A stretch of DNA of 64,000 nucleotides from an uncultured Clostridia bacterium. Lineage in GTDB: Bacteria; Bacillota; Clostridia; Oscillospirales; CAG-272. Below are positions 9,207-18,373 of this stretch, in pieces. Both the position numbers and the translations under genes were made by a program. The first letter of the stretch is position 1. Every line of letters starts with the position of its first letter. Below the pieces are notes generated by a model. It saw nothing but the letters and a program-made list of their open reading frames with translations, ran no database searches and was not told where the DNA came from. The DNA lies in NCBI GenBank assembly GCA_947630015.1, contig CANRFY010000009.1, positions 18,368 to 82,367 of the forward strand. Reading direction: 5' to 3'.

Positions 9207-10379
9207 ATGCGAAATTTTATATATATAATCTGCGAATTGAATCCTCCGCACAAAGGACACGCGTATCTTTTCGCCGAAGCCGCGCGATTATGCGCCGCCG
9301 ACGGCGGCGTCGTCACGGTCGCGGTGATGAGCGGACATATGACGCAGCGCGGCTCGCCCGCCATTGTTGATAAATATGCGCGTGCGCACGCGGCGGTCAG
9401 TCTCGGAGCCGATCTTGTCGTCGAGCTTCCGTTTCCGTTCTCGTGCGCGTCGGCGGAGAATTTTGCGCGCGGCGGAATAGCGGCGGCGAGAGCCGTCGCG
9501 GACGCGTATCCGGAATGCACGCACACGCTCGTTTTCGGCAGCGAATGCGGCGATACGGCGGCGCTGTGCCGAGCGGCGGAGAATATGTCGTCGGAGCAGT
9601 TTCGGGCGCGTCTTTACGATGCGCCGGACGGCGGGCATAACGCGCGCCGGATCGCGGAGCTGTATTCGGAGATGTTCGGCGCGCTTCCGGACGGCCCGAA
9701 CGATTCGCTCGCAATCGAATATATCCGCGAATCGTCGGGGACGGGGATCGCGCCGCTGGCGATAAAAAGGATCGGGGCGCGCCACGACGGGGGTGTGGAA
9801 GACGGCTTCGCGTCGTCGTCGGCGATACGCGGGATGATGGCGGCGGGACGCGGCTGTTCGGGATACATCCCCGACGACGCATATGAGATCATCGCTTCCG
9901 CGGCGCGCGAGCATGGGATCGCGTCGGAGGCGCGTCTCGGCGCGGCGATAATGCCGATACTGCGCGTGACCGATCCCGACGATGCGGACGGCTTTGCGGA
10001 GTGCGGAGGCGGCGTCGGACGCCGCATTTTAGCGGCGGCGTCGAGGGCGGGGAGCTATGAGGATGCGATCCGTCTTGCGGCGACGAAGAAATACACGAAT
10101 GCGAGGCTGCGTCGCGCCGCGATGTTCGCGGCGCTTCGCGTGCCGCAGTCGGCGTTCGGAGACGCGGTCGAGGGCGTGCGGCTTTTGGCGGCGTCCGCGG
10201 TCGGGACGGAGGCTTTGCGCGGGATGAGGGGGCGCGTGCGGGTGGCGGTTCGCGCCGCCGACGCGTTCGGCGTTGACGGCGGGATATATGACAGGCGCGC
10301 GGACGCGCTGTATGCGATGGCGTATGAGCCGGCGCTGCCGGCGGGGGAGTTTGCGCGGCGTGCGCCGTGGATCGGCTAA
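9207..10379 (+). CDS. tmcAL: tRNA(Met) cytidine acetate ligase (nucleotidyltransferase family)
   Basis: IICELNPPHKGHAYLFAEA, VMSGHMTQRGSPAIVDKYARAHAAVSLGADLVVELPFPFSCASAENFARGGI, KRIGARHDGG..FASSSAIRGMM. Confidence 0.9.
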   Translation: MRNFIYIICELNPPHKGHAYLFAEAARLCAADGGVVTVAVMSGHMTQRGSPAIVDKYARAHAAVSLGADLVVELPFPFSCASAENFARGGIAAARAVADAYPECTHTLVFGSECGDTAALCRAAENMSSEQFRARLYDAPDGGHNARRIAELYSEMFGALPDGPNDSLAIEYIRESSGTGIAPLAIKRIGARHDGGVEDGFASSSAIRGMMAAGRGCSGYIPDDAYEIIASAAREHGIASEARLGAAIMPILRVTDPDDADGFAECGGGVGRRILAAASRAGSYEDAIRLAATKKYTNARLRRAAMFAALRVPQSAFGDAVEGVRLLAASAVGTEALRGMRGRVRVAVRAADAFGVDGGIYDRRADALYAMAYEPALPAGEFARRAPWIG

Positions 10380-10439
10380 GGCGCGGCCTTAGCGAACCTT
10401 CTCGGCGGCGAAGGCGGAGCCTTGGCGATACGCGCCAGT

Positions 10440-11130
10440 CCCAATCTAAAACTTTTGCAAAGTTAAAGAAATAGTTAAGGGCCTCTTTCTCGCAAGAAAG
10501 AGGCCGATTGGGATGAGGACCCTTTCTTCAAAAGAAAGGGTCCTCCCCCATACCCCCTCTCCAAAAGAACAACGCGCGTTCGCTGGGTGCGAACAGCTCA
10601 TCGCGGGGTACTCCCTCTATTGACGCACCTCATCCACCGCGCCGGAGGCTTTCCAGCCTCACTTGCGCGCACAACGCGCGTGCGATGTCCGTCGCTGCCA
10701 GCGTCGGATAGATCGCGACATTTCAGACGGCGCAGTCGAATCAGCCCGCGTGGGAGCTGTTAGCAGATGGCGTGATCGCGTTCGCACTGACATAAACCCT
10801 CACGGATGCACGACACTGCGCGCCAACCGGTGCGAACCGTCGCGTATCTCTTTGGAAATCGGAGCTGTTCGCACGACACGAGCGAAATCTGGCGATATCA
10901 GGAATCGATGAACCAAGACAGAACAACCTCGATCTCGACGCGCCGCGTAGAGGTACGGACGCGTTTGCCGAAATAATATCGCGGTTTACGCCCCAACAAA
11001 TTTTGCCACCGATTGAATAACGTCGACGCCACACGGGAGCCTCTTTCGGGATCGTTAAGGGCCTCTTTCTTGCGAGAAAGAGGCCCTTAACATAATTTAA
11101 AAACTTTGAAAAGTTTGCATAAAAGGAATG
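10440..11130 (+). repeat. Composite intergenic element B, copy 1
   Basis: GGACCCTTTCTTCAAAAGAAAGGGTCCTCCCCCATACCCCCTCTCCAAAAGAACAACGCGCGTTCGCTGGGTGCGAACAGCTCATCGCGGGG, then shared core, then GTTAAGGGCCTCTTTCTTGCGAGAAAGAGGCCCTTAAC; the same blocks occur near 17.4-18.2, 26.2-26.8, 52.7-53.3 and 20.0-20.3 kb. Confidence 0.92.
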
Positions 11131-11184
11131 GCGAGGATTGCAAAGGCTCATCCTTTTCACCCCACCGCGCGCCGCGCGCCGATG

Positions 11185-11219
11185 AAAAGCGCCCGATACC
11201 GTGCGGTATCGGGCGTTTT
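11185..11219. terminator. Intrinsic terminator (bidirectional form)
   Basis: AAAAGCGCCCGATACCG tg CGGTATCGGGCGTTTT, directly 3' of the - strand CDS ending at 11241. Confidence 0.85.
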
Positions 11220-11240
11220 GCTTATTCGATTTACCCGCGA

Positions 11241-11630
11241 TCAGAGCGTGGAAGCTATCATTGTAGCCTCTGCGTTTATGTTCTTCGGGAGCTGTACCTG
11301 ATGCATACAGCCGATGATAGCCGTAATGATCGGAATCCAGCAGCAGATCCATCCGACGACGAATCCTATGATCTTACTTGTCCATTCCTCTTCGGAATAA
11401 TTTATCGTCAGCATACCGTTAATGCACATGACAGTAGCCTTAACGCTTTCGCCGAGACCCAGCACCATATTGATGCCGCCGATACCTTTGGCGAATGTGA
11501 GCATATAGCTGCCGTTCATGTTGACGGCGGTAACCTGATAGCCCTTCTGGCGGAAATTATTGGAGAGGGTGTTGGCGAATATGTCCATGTCGAACGTCGG
11601 GCTTACATTGAACATCAAATTGCTTGCCAT
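11241..11630 (-). CDS. Small membrane protein, hypothetical
   Basis: 129 aa MASNLMFNVSPTFDMDIFANTLSNNFRQKGYQVTAVNMNGSYMLTFAKGIGG..., C-terminal TM segment; followed by terminator. Confidence 0.75.
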   Translation of the reverse strand: MASNLMFNVSPTFDMDIFANTLSNNFRQKGYQVTAVNMNGSYMLTFAKGIGGINMVLGLGESVKATVMCINGMLTINYSEEEWTSKIIGFVVGWICCWIPIITAIIGCMHQVQLPKNINAEATMIASTL

Positions 11631-12036
11631 TTGAGAGCGACCTCCAGTATGTAGAGAGTTTAATTAGTCGACGGATCGGGGAGCCGATGCACCTCGGAAA
11701 TTAACAATATCCGTCTATGCACAATTATATAAATATTTTTTGTCAAAGTCAAGTGAAAATATTGGTATTGACGAAAAATATAAGAAATGTACAATGCGAT
11801 CTGCGATTTATTTAATATTGCGTGCAACAATTCACGATCGATGCGGCGACGGCGGCGGCGCATATCGGGGTGCGCGGACCGCTAAGGCCGCTATGCTCCC
11901 GTCGAGTGGCTTTTGACCGGCGGAGGCGGGCATTTCGGCGCGGAAAAATAATATTTTCCCGTGACACGGGCGCGAAACTGTGGTACAATTATCTTTGATA
12001 AATCTGCCATTACCGAAAGGGGCGCAATATTATAAT

Positions 12037-12717
12037 ATGAAGCGTTCGCAAGTCAACGCCATAATGCGCGAAAATCTCGCGTTTATCGAGAAGATGGGAT
12101 TCAGGCTGCCGCCGTTCGCGTTTTATACGCGCGAAAAATGGAAAACGCTCGGCCATGAATACGACGAAATTCGCCGTCATATGCTCGGCTGGGACATAAC
12201 TGATTACGGCCACGGCGATTTTGAGCGGATCGGACTGTTCCTGTTCACGCTGCGCAACGGCTCCGTGTCGGAGCCGGACTGCAAAAAAACGTATGCGGAA
12301 AAGCTTTTGATCTCGGATGAGGATCAATACTCGCCGATGCATTTCCATCATTTGAAGATGGAGGACATCATCAACCGCGGCGGCGGCAATCTCGTCGTCG
12401 AGGTCTACAATTCGACCGAGGACGACGGACTCGCCGACACGGATGTGACGGTGACGACGGACGGAGTAAAGCGGATCGTGCCTGCCGGCACGAAGCTCGT
12501 GCTTTCGCCCGGCGAAAGCATCACGCTGCCGCCGCGCCAGTATCACGCGTTCTGGGCGGAGCGCGGCACGGGAAAGGTCCTGATCGGCGAGGTGTCGATG
12601 GTGAACGACGACAACGCCGACAACAGATTCTATGAGCCGCAGGGCAGATTCCCCACGATCGAGGAAGATGAGGAACCGTTATATCCGCTCTGCTTTGAGT
12701 ATCCGGAGGCGGAATGA
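12037..12717 (+). CDS. D-lyxose/mannose ketol-isomerase family protein
   Basis: MKRSQVNAIMRENLAFIEKMGFRLPPFAFYTREKW..., EDQYSPMHFHHLKMEDIINRGGGNLVVEVYNS, LSPGESITLPPRQYHAFWAERGTGKVLIGEVSMVNDDNADNRFYEPQGRFPTIEEDEEP; cupin metal site. Confidence 0.85.
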   Translation: MKRSQVNAIMRENLAFIEKMGFRLPPFAFYTREKWKTLGHEYDEIRRHMLGWDITDYGHGDFERIGLFLFTLRNGSVSEPDCKKTYAEKLLISDEDQYSPMHFHHLKMEDIINRGGGNLVVEVYNSTEDDGLADTDVTVTTDGVKRIVPAGTKLVLSPGESITLPPRQYHAFWAERGTGKVLIGEVSMVNDDNADNRFYEPQGRFPTIEEDEEPLYPLCFEYPEAE

Positions 12718-13610
12718 GCATGAACGAAACTGCGAAAAACGTGAAGATCACAGTGTTCGGCGAGATGTTGTGGGACATTTTCGGCGACGAACGCACGATT
12801 GGAGGCGCGCCGTTCAATTTCGCGGCGCACGCGGCGCGTCTCGGCGCAGACGTCGAGCTTATATCGGCGGTCGGGGACGACGAGCTTGGACGCGATGCGA
12901 TCGCGGCCGCCCGCGGCTTCGGCGTCGGCGTCGATATGATCGCGACGCTCGACGTCGATACGGGCTATTGCCGCGTCACGCTCGACGGCAGTTCGCCGTC
13001 GTATGAGCTTGTGGGCGGCGTCGCATACGATAAGATCCCGCCGCCGCAGACGGCGGGACGCGCGGATGCGTTCTATTTCGGGACGCTCGCGCAGAGGGGC
13101 GAGGTGTCGGCCGCGACGCTCTGCGGGCTGCTTTCGGCGCGCGACCGTTACGGGGAGATATTCTACGACGTCAATATCCGCGGCAATCACTGGGCGCGCG
13201 GCGTCGTCGACAGCTCGGCGCGCGCGGCGACGATACTGAAGCTGTCGCGCGAGGAGATCGTCATGATGGATATCGACGCCGCATACGAACCGGGCGCGGA
13301 GCGCGCGGTATGCGAGGCGCTCGCGGATAAATATCAAAATCTGCGTCTTGTGGCGCTCACTCTCGACCGCGACGGCTCCGCCGTATACGACGCGCGGACG
13401 CGCGAATTCTACCGTTCGCCGATTCCGACCTCGAAGCCATTGTCGACGGTGGGCGCGGGCGACAGTTTTTCGGCGTGCTTCCTTGTGAATTATCTCAGAG
13501 GCGAGGGAATCGAGCGGTCGCTACGGCGCGCGACGGCGCTGTCGGATTACGTCGTAACGCAGCTCGGCGCGGTGCCTTTTTACGATCCGAACGACAAAAT
13601 GCTGCTCTGA
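12714..13610 (+). CDS. PfkB-family sugar kinase (fructokinase-like)
   Basis: FGEMLWDIFGDERTIGGAPFNFAAHAARLGADVELISAVGDDELGRDAI, TVGAGDSFSACFLVNYLRG; overlaps the preceding isomerase gene. Confidence 0.92.
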   Translation: MSMNETAKNVKITVFGEMLWDIFGDERTIGGAPFNFAAHAARLGADVELISAVGDDELGRDAIAAARGFGVGVDMIATLDVDTGYCRVTLDGSSPSYELVGGVAYDKIPPPQTAGRADAFYFGTLAQRGEVSAATLCGLLSARDRYGEIFYDVNIRGNHWARGVVDSSARAATILKLSREEIVMMDIDAAYEPGAERAVCEALADKYQNLRLVALTLDRDGSAVYDARTREFYRSPIPTSKPLSTVGAGDSFSACFLVNYLRGEGIERSLRRATALSDYVVTQLGAVPFYDPNDKMLL

Positions 13611-13727
13611 CTGCCCCACCTCGGCGCAAAACGCGGAAAATCCGCCCGAATCGACTCGATTATACTTTACAAAATCCGCTTTGCGTGGTATATTTAGTAA
13701 AGAATAAAATCCGGAGGATTAAGCAAA

Positions 13728-15137
13728 ATGAAACTCGTTTACGGAGTGAACGACAGGCCGAAATTCGGTCAGCTGCTCGCGTTCTCGTTCCAGCAGCTGC
13801 TCGCCATCATGGCGGCGACGATCGCGGTGCCGCGCATCGTCGGTCACGGGATGTCGGCGTCGGCGGCGCTGTTCGGCGCCGGCGTGGGCACGCTCGAGTA
13901 TCTGCTGTTCACAAAATTCAAAAGCCCCGTCTTCCTCGGCTCGTCGTTCGCGTTCATCAACTCGATGACGGTCGCGTTCGCGGGGGCCGTTTCGATGTCG
14001 CTCGGCTATCTTGGACTCATAATCGGCGCTGCGTTCGCGGGACTCGTCTATGTCGTCATAGCGATAGTAGTCAAATTTGTCGGCGTAGGCTGGATAAATA
14101 AGCTGATGCCGGCGTCCGTGATCGGGCCTACGGTCGCGATCATAGGACTGTCGCTCTCGGCAAACGCCGTCGGCGATCTTCAGTCCGGCTCCGTTATGAA
14201 GAACGTGGTGAACTACGTCGTCGACGAGGAGACGATGCTCGTCTCCGAAAAAGTGTCGCAGGTCCCGACGGCGTCCGTTTACATATGCATCCTCTGCGGA
14301 CTCATAACGCTCTGCGTGACGATGATATGCTCCGTATACGGCAAGCGTATGCTCAAGATGATACCGTTCATCATCGGCATCGTCGCCGGCTACGCCGCGG
14401 CGTCCGTATTCACCGTAATCGGCACGCTCACCTCGAACGAGGCGCTCATGGTGATAGATTTCTCGAAATTCTCATCGATGCAGTGGTATCCGGATTTCAC
14501 GTTCGTGACGGCGCTGTTCGGCGGAAAATACGATTTCGGCGAAACGAAGAATCTCGCCTCGTACATAGCGACGATCGCGGTCGCGTATGTGCCGGTCGCA
14601 TTCGTCGTTTTCGCGGAGCATATCGCCGACCACAAGAATCTCTCGTCCATAATCGAGCATGATCTGCTCGAGGATCCTGGTCTGCACCGCACGCTTCTCG
14701 GCGACGGCGTAGGCTCGTTTGCGGGCGCGATCTTCGGCGGCTGCCCGAATACGACTTACGGCGAATCCGTCGGATGCGTCGCGATCAGCGGAAACGCGTC
14801 CGTCGTTACGATATTCGGCACGGCGCTGATGGCGATCGTGATATCGTTTATAGCTCCGTTCTCCACGTTCCTCGCGACAATACCGAGCTGCGTGATGGGC
14901 GGCGTCTGCATTTCGCTCTACGGCTTTATCGCCGTATCCGGCCTTAAGATGGTGCAAAAGGTCGATCTCGAGGACAACCGCAATCTGTTCACGGTGTCCG
15001 TCATCCTCATCACCGGCATCGGCGGTCTCGTCGTCAACGTCGGCGCAGTCACGATCACATCCGTCGCGTGCGCCCTCATCCTCGGCATCCTGACAAATAC
15101 GGTGCTGGGCCTCAGAAAGGATAAGGCTAAGAAGTAA
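13728..15137 (+). CDS. Nucleobase:cation symporter-2 family permease (uracil/xanthine type)
   Basis: MKLVYGVNDRPKFGQLLAFSFQQLLAIMAATIAVPRIVG, PNTTYGESVGCVAISGNAS; 12-14 TM; closest in feel to UraA-type. Confidence 0.9.
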   Translation: MKLVYGVNDRPKFGQLLAFSFQQLLAIMAATIAVPRIVGHGMSASAALFGAGVGTLEYLLFTKFKSPVFLGSSFAFINSMTVAFAGAVSMSLGYLGLIIGAAFAGLVYVVIAIVVKFVGVGWINKLMPASVIGPTVAIIGLSLSANAVGDLQSGSVMKNVVNYVVDEETMLVSEKVSQVPTASVYICILCGLITLCVTMICSVYGKRMLKMIPFIIGIVAGYAAASVFTVIGTLTSNEALMVIDFSKFSSMQWYPDFTFVTALFGGKYDFGETKNLASYIATIAVAYVPVAFVVFAEHIADHKNLSSIIEHDLLEDPGLHRTLLGDGVGSFAGAIFGGCPNTTYGESVGCVAISGNASVVTIFGTALMAIVISFIAPFSTFLATIPSCVMGGVCISLYGFIAVSGLKMVQKVDLEDNRNLFTVSVILITGIGGLVVNVGAVTITSVACALILGILTNTVLGLRKDKAKK

Positions 15138-15205
15138 ACGAGGAATTCGGGGCGCAGCCCCGAGCCTCGACGATGCGGATTTTCGCGGTTCGCGCGGTGC
15201 CGTAT

Positions 15206-15299
15206 CAAAAACCTTTGAAAAGGTTAGAAAATAGTTAAGGGTCTCTTTGCCGGCCAGCAAAGAGACCCTTAACTATTTTAACCTTTCAAAAGGTTTTTG
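15206..15299. repeat. 94-bp nearly perfect inverted repeat downstream of permease
   Basis: CAAAAACCTTTGAAAAGGTTAGAAAATAGTTAAGGGTCTCTTTGCCGG / CCAGCAAAGAGACCCTTAACTATTTTAACCTTTCAAAAGGTTTTTG. Confidence 0.93.
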
Positions 15300-15450
15300 A
15301 AATGGAATGGCGCGCATCGCGACAGAATAATCATGCTTTAATCCTTTTCAAAGTTTTAGATAAAGAATGGTGAGCATCGCCAAAGAAAAACTTTAATCCA
15401 ACTCTTTTCAAATGTTGTCGCTTCCCCGCCTCCCCGCACGATAACTCACA

Positions 15451-15474
15451 AAGGGGGCTTGCGCCCCCTTTTTC
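15451..15474. terminator. Intrinsic terminator 3' of mscL
   Basis: AAAGGGGGCTTGCGCCCCCTTTTT hairpin. Confidence 0.7.
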
Positions 15475-15939
15475 TTATTTCTGCTGCGATTTTAAAAGAT
15501 CCCTGATCTCCGTCAGAAGCTCCGCTTCCGTCGGTGCGGGCGGCGCCGCCGGCTCCTCCGCCGCAGCCGCCTCGGCCTCGCGCTTCGCCTTTTCAGCCGC
15601 AAGCTTCGCCGCCTTATTGAACGACTTCACGATCACGAAGCAGATGAACGCGATGATGATGAAGTTGATGATCGCGGAGACGAACACGCCGAATCCGATC
15701 GTAACGCCCGCGTCGACGACCTCGCCGGCCTCATCGAGCGTCGGCGCAACGACGACCCAGTTGAGGCGGTCGGTGAAATCCGTACCGCCCGTGATCAGCC
15801 CTATCAGCGGCATCAGCACGTTGTTGACGAGTGAATTCGTGATCGCGCTGAACGCGGTCGCGATGATGACGCCGATCGCCATGTCAAGCACATTGCCGCG
15901 GCTGATGAAATCCTTGAACTCAGAGAAGAATTTTTTCAT
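15475..15939 (-). CDS. mscL: Large-conductance mechanosensitive channel
   Basis: MKKFFSEFKDFISRGNVLDMAIGVIIATAFSAITNSLVNNVLMPLIGLI. Confidence 0.96.
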   Translation of the reverse strand: MKKFFSEFKDFISRGNVLDMAIGVIIATAFSAITNSLVNNVLMPLIGLITGGTDFTDRLNWVVVAPTLDEAGEVVDAGVTIGFGVFVSAIINFIIIAFICFVIVKSFNKAAKLAAEKAKREAEAAAAEEPAAPPAPTEAELLTEIRDLLKSQQK

Positions 15940-15964
15940 TTTTCTTTTCCTTTCACGTTTTTAT

Positions 15965-16456
15965 TTACATTATAATAATGTCGCAATCGTCCTCCGCGCC
16001 CGCGCGGAGATACAGTCCCGCCGAATGCGCGATCGCCTCGGCAAGCGTATGCATATGCTCGTCGCCGCCGTAAAGCGCCATGTAGAGGCAGTCCCACTCG
16101 AATGTTATCATCGCCTCCGCCGTCTTATCCGTGACGCCGAGGAATATCACGAGCGAACCCGAGCGATTCGCCATTATGTCCTCGACGGCGAATTCCACGT
16201 CATACGGCGTCGGCGATTCGCTGTATTTGCCGTACAGCATCGTCGAGCGATAATAGCACATGAGCTTCAGAATCGCCTCCGAGAATCGCTCCGCGAGCCT
16301 GTATCCGTCGAAATTTTCGAGCATATGCGACTCGAATTTCAGATATTCGTCCTTTCGTGCCTCCGGCACGCGCTCCGGCAGCACTCCCATTATATGGCAC
16401 GCGCCGGACAGAAGCTCGTCCATCACGTCGAGCGCGCGTTTTTCGTCCATCACCAT
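15965..16456 (-). CDS. Hypothetical protein
   Basis: 163 aa, MVMDEKRALDVMDELLSGACHIMGVLPERVPEARKDEYLKFESHMLENFDGYRLAERFSEAI...; between mscL and mrnC on the same strand. Confidence 0.75.
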   Translation of the reverse strand: MVMDEKRALDVMDELLSGACHIMGVLPERVPEARKDEYLKFESHMLENFDGYRLAERFSEAILKLMCYYRSTMLYGKYSESPTPYDVEFAVEDIMANRSGSLVIFLGVTDKTAEAMITFEWDCLYMALYGGDEHMHTLAEAIAHSAGLYLRAGAEDDCDIIIM

Positions 16457-16462
16457 CAGGCG

Positions 16463-16882
16463 TCACATCCTCTCGTCACGCGCGCCCGAATGGCGCGCCC
16501 TTATCTCGCCGATCACATCCGCATACGCCGCCGACAAAATCTCGTCGATGCGGTCGCGCCGTCCCGACAGGTAGAGCGATCCGATCAGCGCCTCAAATCC
16601 CGTCGCGCGGTGATATTCCGCCGACGTCGCGCTCTTCGGCACCGCGATATGCGCGTTGCGTCCGAGGCGGAACGCGTCGGATTCGTCCCGCGTCAGCATT
16701 CCCTCGACGCGCGAAAACGATTCGCTCTGCGCCTTGGCGGTCACAAGCCCGAGCGCCTCCGCGTTGCAGGCGGCGGGCGATCGAACGCCGAGAGAAAGCA
16801 GCGTTTCGCGCACCCACAGCTCGGTCACGGCGTCGCCGAGATACGCGAGCAGCGCGCCGTTGTATTCGCTCTGATCCGCCAT
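16463..16882 (-). CDS. mrnC: Mini-ribonuclease III
   Basis: MADQSEYNGALLAYLGDAVTELWVRETLL..., RGRNAHIAVPKSATSAEYHRATGFEALIGSLYLSGRRDRIDEI; start at internal Met (ORF track start 16912). Confidence 0.92.
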   Translation of the reverse strand: MADQSEYNGALLAYLGDAVTELWVRETLLSLGVRSPAACNAEALGLVTAKAQSESFSRVEGMLTRDESDAFRLGRNAHIAVPKSATSAEYHRATGFEALIGSLYLSGRRDRIDEILSAAYADVIGEIRARHSGARDERM

Positions 16883-17061
16883 CCCGACACCTCCGGCGCG
16901 CAGATTTCCCATCCGGCTTTAAGTATACCATACTTTCCATCGGATTTCCACATCAATCGGCACATTTTTCAAATGAATTTCGCGGAGACGCTGCGCCGGC
17001 TTTAGCTAAAGCGTGGGGGAGAGGTTTTGATTTTATCAAATTTTTTTTGCGCGAAAAGAGG

Positions 17062-17452
17062 CGATTCGGGATGAGGAGTTTTTTGCAAAGAGGCGGATTT
17101 GGGATGAGGAGTTTGCCATTGAATGATTGATTTTGATGAGGATATTATTGAATAGTTTGTATTTGGATGAGGAGCTATTCTTGCAAAGATGCGGTATGGG
17201 ATGAGGAGTTTTCTTTAAGAGACTGCTTGAGATGAGGAGTTTTTCTTTGAATGATTGATTTTTGATGAGGGCCCTTTCTTGCAAAGAGCTGATCTGGATG
17301 AGGACTTTTTGCAAAATAGAGATTGGAAATGTGGATATTTTCTTTAAAAGTTTGTTTTGGGATGAGAACCCTTTCTTCAAATACGCATTCGGGATGAGAA
17401 CCCTTTCTTCAAATACGCATTCGGGATGAGGACCCTTTCTTCAAAAGAAGGG
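17062..17452 (+). repeat. Degenerate ~32-bp tandem array (12 units of a GATGAGGACCCTTTCTTCAAA-type repeat)
   Basis: GATGAG anchors at 17070, 17103, 17135, 17166, 17200, 17231, 17264, 17297, (17329 degenerate), 17361, 17393, 17425; last unit forms the 5' arm of a hairpin closed by AAGAAGGGGTCC. Confidence 0.92.
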
Positions 17453-18150
17453 GTCCTCCCCCATACCCCCTCTCCAAAAGAACAACGCGCGTCCGCTGTG
17501 TGCGAACAGCTCATCGCGGGGCGGTTGTTTTAATTTTCCAATCGTAATCACCGCACAAACATCTTCGGTTACAAGAAAAGTAATGTGTTCACTTAGGTGG
17601 GCGCAGTTTTCTTCAATATAAATTTTTACAGCAACCTCGAAATAGAATCTCTATTGACGCACTAACAATAACGTGCCGTAGGCTTTCCAGCCTCACCTGC
17701 GCGCACCGAGCGCGTGCGATGCCCGTCGCTGCCAGCGTCGGATCGATCGCGACGTTCCAGACGGCGCAGTCAAATCAGTCCGCGTGGGAGCTGTTAGCAA
17801 TAAATAAAATCGCGTTCGCACTGACACAAACCCTCACGGATGCACAGAACTGCGCGCCAACCGGCACGAACCGTCGCGTATCTCTTTGGGAATCCAATTT
17901 GTTCGCACGACACGAGCGGAATCTGACCATCCCAGTAAGCAATTAACCAAGACAGAATCGCATTGATCTCGACGCGCCGCGCGGAGGAACGGACGCGCTT
18001 GCCGACAATCTCATCGCGGTTTACGCCCGAAACGCCCCTGCCGCCGACGGGAGCGGAATTGACGCCACCGGCACGCCGTTTTCTGGGATTGTTAAGGGTC
18101 TCTTTGCCGGCCAGCAAAGAGACCCTTGATTTTTTTAACTTTGTAAAAGT
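17425..18150 (+). repeat. Composite intergenic element B, copy 2
   Basis: Same module order as copy 1; ends in GTTAAGGGTCTCTTTGCCGGCCAGCAAAGAGACCCTT hairpin. Confidence 0.92.
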
Positions 18151-18373
18151 TACATATGGGGAAAGGCAAGAATCGCGAAAGAATATCGTAACTCTTTTTT
18201 TAACTTTGCAAAAGTTTTAGCTACGGACCGGCGCGCCTCGCCCGGTCTCATCCTTCGCACGCGAGCTATTCGGGGCGGCGCCCCGAACAACAATCCCCCG
18301 TCGACGCTTTTTTCTTGACTTCGACGCGGGCAAGTGATAAAATTACAAAAAAGAAGTTTTCGGAGGCGGCGTC

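Noticed and set aside
10440-11130. Element B as group II intron or IS element
   Set aside because: No reverse transcriptase, transposase or domain V-like sequence recognised, and the length is too short for an autonomous element; a trans-mobilised MITE remains possible.
14472-15260. 262-aa - strand ORF starting MLAGKETLN
   Set aside because: The start lies in a noncoding hairpin also giving MLAGKETLN at 18117; body antisense to the permease.
15617-17005. 462-aa + strand ORF
   Set aside because: Antisense to mscL, a hypothetical CDS and mrnC.
17036-17380. 114-aa - strand ORF with ~11-aa periodicity (SSSRIASFRAKK...)
   Set aside because: The period varies 31-34 bp and is mostly not a multiple of 3; the frame is a by-product of the noncoding array.
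17062-17452. CRISPR array
   Set aside because: ~32-bp period is the whole degenerate unit; no conserved repeat alternating with unique spacers of constant size, no cas genes, and the last unit is half of a hairpin.
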